From: Plantago ovata
Lineage: Eukaryota; Streptophyta; Magnoliopsida; Lamiales; Plantaginaceae
Length of the DNA: 64,000 nucleotides
Reading direction: 5' to 3'
Assembly (NCBI GenBank): GCA_028274465.1
Contig: CM051456.1
Location: 125,752,880-125,816,879 of the forward strand
A program made the translations under genes and the position numbers. Below, piece by piece: positions 58,743 to 64,000 of this stretch (positions are counted from its first letter, which is position 1; each line of letters starts with the position of its first letter). The notes below the pieces were generated by a model that did not search any database, was not told where the DNA came from, and saw only the letters and a list, made by a program, of their open reading frames with translations.

Positions 58743-61700
58743 TTATCTTTCTCCATCTCCCCGACCAGAAGTCTTATCTTTCCGGTGGTCTTTCTTGGAT
58801 GGCCTCAACTTCCTTCTTGGAGCACCACCCGTGGCACCAGGGTCAGCCAATGGACCTGACCAAGTTTGCAATGGATCTTTGGGGTACGAGAAGTTCATGG
58901 AGCTATGAGGTATGTCGGGAGGATCAAAGGAAGGTTCAATGTGATGCGACGACCCCGGTGGATAACCTAGCCCTCCATCTTGATGTGGAGGAGGAAACTT
59001 TTCACTTTTGCTCTTTGCATTTGCATGACTAATTAGTCTCCGCCTCTGTTTCATGAAAGAAAGAGTGATCAGTAACTGGTACATCATAATAAGCTTGGGG
59101 CACAATATGTTCAACATGTAAATGATGTGCTCATAAACTCTTAGAGAGAAGCTCCTTTCCAAGCAAAAAGGACAATAGCATAAAGACCCCATATATCCAT
59201 GTAGTTTGTATTCCACATGGCATGACTCCCTTGTGTTTTCAGAAACCATGAGCCAAAAGCATTTATTTTTAAGATTCTGCATTTGGAAAGAAAGAGGGTT
59301 TGGTGCAGAGATTTGAAAAAAACAGGACTTTATGCAACCAAAAATATAAAATGAAATAGCAGTCTGGTAAAAGTAACATAAAACACAGATACTAATGAAT
59401 TTTGCCCAAGTGAGGAACCAACAACTAAGAGAAAGATAATACTTAGAGACATCTCTTTCTTTCGACATTTGACTGTTTGACAGCAATCTGATAAAGTAAG
59501 ATGATACCAAGTGGTGCATCATATCATACAACATACATCAATATTTGATTGCAGCTCAGCATTGGCTTCAGGTGCAGGCATTGCTCGCATCCCCCGTTCA
59601 CGGTGACGTGTTTTCTTCATACCATCAGCTTGCGTTTTTCCAGCAGCTCTTAACCTAAAACCAGATAGTTCATGACAAGTTAAACAGAGATCAAATAAAT
59701 ATGTAACCCACTTAATATGCAGCAGCAGAATGAAGCAGATGAATGATAACTAATAAATCATGTCATAACTGCAAAAACACAGTGATGAAATTCATTCTTT
59801 CTTCACCTAAATACAAAAGGTAACTGCAATAGAGGTAAAAATAAGAACGGTTAAAATATTACTCAAACCTTCGAGCTTCTTCATCACGGCGCTTCGCATC
59901 CATCTCCTTACTCGGTGGATACTTCGGCATACTGGAAGGATCACAAGCATAAGGCTCGGTTGCAAAGAACTGCAACAAAGAAAATACGATGCATGTAAAC
60001 TTCCATATACAATTAAGTTATTGGTGAAAAACAATGTAAAAGTTCTTCGTTTGTGCTAAATTCAAAACCAATATGATGTAACATATCATATAATAGAGAG
60101 GGAAAAAGTGCTCCTGTAGTTGACTTCATTAATCCAAACTCCAAAGGAAAAAAGAAAAAAAACTCAGCTCAATGAGAAAGGAAACTTTATTATCATCCAC
60201 AGGAAAAAGAAAGCTCACTTCACTATTCAATGCAGCTGAAGCAGTTTGGCGTTCACTTGGATCAATTGCTAGAAGAGTATCAATTAAAGGCAGAGATGAC
60301 TGTGGGAAATTCTTGAATGTTTCCTTTATACATCTTTTATACGATTGCTGGGGTTTGAATATGGTTGCATGAGGAAGCTTCGACTTTTTCCAATATTCAT
60401 CTGATGGAGAACCACATAGCTTGAAAATTCTGTGCAGCTGTTCCACCTAAACACCAGGTCAAGCATTAGATAATTAATCTATATTCAGCGTCTTAAAGAA
60501 TGTGCTATCAATAGCCCAGACTTGATCACATCCCAATACGGACATTTTCTCAAGACAATAACAAAGCATGAATTGAGGCTACATCAGTAAATAAGAAGCA
60601 TGAAAATCACGCATAATTCTCGAAACACATGGTGGGTAAATGAAGCTCGCTGGATATGAGCCTATTGCAGCCTGTGGACATATATAAATCCCATAAACCA
60701 CAAACATCATTCAAGGCCATTTTCATTTTGCACCTCATGTAGTTTCAAATTAAATTCTCTCCTTGGTTTTCTCCGTCCAAAATGATCATAAATCATAAGC
60801 ATGCCATGTTCTTTAAAACTTCGGTTAATAATAACACTAACATATTAGTAACACTTATATAAGTACCATTTTACTAGTTACATCAACAGCATTACAAGCC
60901 ATTTTGTTAATTGGGGCTACTAGTACCAATATATCAAAAGCATTAAAATTTTATAGGATGGCATCCCTTCAATAGTTTAGTTAATACTAATATATGAACA
61001 GCATTGCATCACATTTTATTAGTTACAATGACTGACCATGATATATCCCCCAGAGCCCCACAGACACACAAATGCACCAAAATAAATAAATAAAGAAGAA
61101 GGAATAGAAAATTTAAGGTAAGTAATAAACAAAACCTATATCCAAAATTAGCAATGTATTGGAAGGATCACCAGCCTTTATCAAATTCCAGGTCAATATT
61201 CATTTATACAGGTGATTAATCTAGTCAGAAAATATCAAGCCAATATTTATAATTAATGTGACACCATTGATTGATTGTGATCCATAAACGGTGAAATAAG
61301 AATCCTAACCAAAAACTTCAAGACATACCTCTGTTCGCCCAGTCATGATGGGCTTCCCAGCAAACAGTTCTGCTAAAATGCACCCAGCACTCCACAAGTC
61401 CACACCTACACCATAGTAAGTGGCACCAAGAAGCAGCTCTGGTGGCCTATACCAAAGTGTAACCACACGACTAGTCATGGGGTGCTTGTTATTAGGGTCA
61501 AATACTGAAGCCAATCCAAAATCAGCAATCTTAAGAACTCCTTCATCATCAATTAGAAGATTTGATCCCTTAATATCACGATGCAGCACATGGCGGTTGT
61601 GGCAGTGTTCAAGGCCAGACAAAAGTTGATGCATATAGCATTTAACCTATCATACCAATCAAGCTTGCAGATATAAGAAAACAACTCCAAAACTTTACAA

Positions 61701-62974
61701 CCATATGCTTCAGGAACTAACTTCCACCTATCAATAACAATGAGAAGATATGTGTAAGGGATATTTGCACTCATACCCCTTCTATATGCCTAATGACACA
61801 TGGCATCCTTGTTCCAAATAATAACGGTGATAATTGTATAATTTGATTGGTAGATGTAAAAGTTCTATGTAATGGTAAGGGTAGTACATTACTACATGTA
61901 AAAGTTGTGTAATTTCTCAAAACAGAGCGTGACATATCTAATACTTAGATCCAGGGTCTTACTTCTGGGCATAAGCATTACTATTAAACGAGTGAGGAAT
62001 CACACCTGAGCCTCTGTGAACTTGATGTCAGGGCTTGATGCAAGGCCAGCTAAATCATGCACCATATAATCGAACACCAAGTATAAACTGCACGACATTC
62101 TTGATGTCACTAATCCTTGTAGTGTCACAACATTTGGATGATCCAATCGCCGCAAAATTAGAATCTCCCTGGCCATAAATCTCACGCTCTCAGGCTCCAA
62201 ATTATCGAATCTAACCTTCTTTAGTGCAACAATCTTTCCCGTAATGCTATCTCTAGCTTTATACACATTACTGTAAGTCCCTTGGCCAATCTAAAGAATG
62301 TCACCAACATCAAACATATAAATAAGGATTAGAATGCAATGGCTATAGATACAATAAAGCTTAAAAACAAAAATAATAAACCTTTGACACTCGTGCCATC
62401 ATAAAGACCAAAAAGTTTCATTTTTTAGGTAACTTGTATGGGAACAAGGGCATATACCATAGTCTTTAAATTAACCAAATGAACTTCTTTTAAGTTCATA
62501 TGTAAGTGCTTTCTGACAAGGTTTATAAAGTAACAAACTCTGGAAAACTGAAACACATCAGATAAACAAAACTTTTGACCAATGTACCTTATCAATTTTT
62601 TCAAATGAATCAGCACGACGAGGTGTCCAACCATTGATCGCCTCTCCCGCCACCTTAGAGAGCCAAGGCGGCCATCCAGCAGCCACTTGCTCACCATGAA
62701 TATTGTTAGGAGGATTACTTAGCCTCGGATTCGCCTTAGCCCTTCTCCTTTCACTTCTCGAACGCCGCGTATTAGCCTCTTTCCGATCCTGCTTCTGCTC
62801 TCCATCTTCCTGAATCTCACCCCCCTCCTCCTCTTTACTCACCGATCCAACTACCGATTTCTCCCTCTTCCCCGGCCGCACAGCCAAATCCCCCTCTTCC
62901 TTCTTCCCTCTCTCCCCACCAGCTACACTAGGCGGCCCAGGCGACGAAATCTCCTTGCCAAATGCACACCCCAT
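58743..62974 (-). CDS. CDK-like protein kinase, At1g54610/IBS1 type
   Basis: A Ser/Thr kinase related to CDKC. The N-terminus MGCAFGKEISSPG has Gly2 for myristoylation and Cys3 for palmitoylation, predicting membrane attachment. A charged linker is followed by WPPWLSKVAGEAINGWTPRR, typical of this group. Kinase landmarks, exon by exon: IGQGTYSNVYKARD (Gly loop), IVALKKVRFDNLEPESVRFM (Lys, and the helix replacing PSTAIRE), VLHRDIKGSNLLI (catalytic loop), IADFGLASVFD (Mg site), VVTLWYRPPELLLGA, then EQLHRIFKLCGSPSDEYWKK and LLAIDPSERQTASAAL. The tail contains KYPPSKEMDAKRRDEEARR and ends with RKLRPSKKDHRKDKTSGRGD. The activation segment lacks a clear Thr before VVTLWYRPPE (MTSRVVT supplies it). 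It differs from cell-cycle CDKs in both tails. Confidence 0.92.
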
Positions 62975-63530
62975 TACTCACTCACTCACCAAGCCTAAAC
63001 CTCATTTCTCACCACATACATACCATGGTATGTTTACAACTCAACCGAAAGCTACTCGAAACTACACCAATAGCAAATCCAGATAAAGCAATGAGACAGA
63101 TCAACCAACAAGTCTCCACTCAATGAAATTCAAATTCAACCATTCAAATTCAAAAAGTAACCCTAGCTGAACTAGTGAGCAAGCAAAAGGCAGAAACCAA
63201 GAATTGCGATTTGGCAAAAACCCACAAGACTTAGAAGGCAAGAATTGCAATGAATGAGACAAAACACCTACAAAAAGACAAAAACTAAAAAAAGCTTACC
63301 GCAGCAGCAAGGAAGATGAGCAAGGCAAGTAAGCAAGCAAGATTCGTTTCGTTTTCCAGTGAGATCAGAGATGGGGTAGAAACAAGTGAAGCTCGCAATG
63401 GTGGTGGTGAAGGGGAGTAAAGAAGAGTTTGGTCAAAATTTGGGAAAAAGAAAAGGTTTGTATTTTGGTGAAGATGATGATGATGAGTGATGCAAATGTC
63501 AGTGGGGAAAATCATCAAACAGCAGATCTG
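62975..63530 (-). other. Kinase 5' UTR with intron and upstream ORF
   Basis: A leader exon ends GCTGCTGCG|GTAAGC at about 63302. It contains an upstream ATG pair at 63513-63518 that opens a frame starting MMIFPTDICITHHHH, open at the splice site. This is likely a uORF if transcription begins upstream of 63518. Confidence 0.5.
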
Positions 63531-64000
63531 CGTTAGCCCAAGCCGAGCCAGCTGCCTTTTTTTTTTTAATTAATGGAGTAATTATTATGATAATAATGTT
63601 TTGTTAAGAGCAATTAATTAATATTGCTAATTGTGTAAATTAGTAAAAAATCTCGTGCAGATTATGTTAGAAAATTGGCACCTAATGGGGTTGTTTTGGA
63701 CTTTTAGTCGTCTAGTGTAGTGTCTACGTTTTGACTTCCATGGATGTTGTTCTTTATACGGTAATAAAATTAATCAACTTTATTTAGTGTGGAAAACTTG
63801 GCTTTCCTGGATGTCGAGTATAAATTATCTATTTTGATTTTTTTATTAATAAATTCTATTGATCATTATAATAAGTTAGGGTAAATTATTTAACAAAAAT
63901 ATGTTATGAAAATTTTGATCTATATTTTCATAATATAATTCTATTAAATATTTTTATCATTAAACTTTAAGAGTAATTGTAGTCAGAGGAAAAATAACTC
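63531..64000. other. AT-rich end of window
   Basis: Kinase promoter region and spacer. No gene or repeat was recognised. Confidence 0.4.

Noticed and set aside
1-64000. LTR retrotransposon, endogenous virus or Polinton remains
   Set aside because: No paired LTRs, reverse transcriptase, integrase, capsid or envelope-like frames were recognised anywhere in the window.
1-64000. CRISPR arrays, bacterial operons or phage-type defence islands
   Set aside because: The window is plant nuclear DNA with spliced genes; no regularly spaced repeats of CRISPR type were seen.

Overview
The window looks like nuclear DNA of a flowering plant. Genes have many short exons with GT..AG introns, the spacers are AT-rich, and Stowaway-type MITEs, hAT-type elements, Helitron ends and an Au-like SINE are present. 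The recognised proteins are plant forms: cytosolic Cu/Zn superoxide dismutase, plastid acyl carrier protein, an arabinogalactan protein, strictosidine-synthase-like proteins, an R1-type NLR, RPW8 proteins, a vacuolar NHX antiporter and an IBS1-type kinase. The acyl carrier protein and repeat types would suit a Caryophyllales eudicot, but that is only an impression. No virus-like or LTR element was recognised.

Layout: 1-9 kb holds CSD1 (-), a small GPI-anchored arabinogalactan protein (+) and plastid ACP (-). 9-17.8 kb is a gene-free repeat island: four Stowaway MITEs, a hAT-like element with one MITE nested in it, Helitron 3' ends, a SINE, a 65-bp tandem array and a long TG/TA microsatellite. 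17.8-34 kb is a rearranged cluster: three intronless strictosidine-synthase-like genes (+), a broken NLR (-), scattered pieces of NLR and CDC6, and an apparently complete CDC6 (-) with three E2F-type sites upstream. 34-38.8 kb is a repeat block with a 461-bp tandem duplication, 21-bp-period repeats and an inverted partial copy. 38.8-46 kb has a C2-domain gene (+) and two tandemly duplicated stand-alone RPW8 genes (-). 47-54 kb carries a small hAT MITE and the NHX antiporter (-). 55-58 kb has an unrecognised multi-exon gene (+) with a Lys-rich 9-residue repeat. 58.7-63.5 kb is the kinase gene (-).

The genes are independent plant transcription units, not an operon. The most notable points are a miR398-like target site in CSD1 that exists only after the 5'-UTR intron is spliced out; the mosaic third strictosidine-synthase-like gene, which suggests gene conversion; the interleaved CDC6 and NLR debris in the same cluster; and the paired stand-alone RPW8 genes. 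All exon limits come from reading splice signals and protein similarity by eye; no alignment or database search was run.
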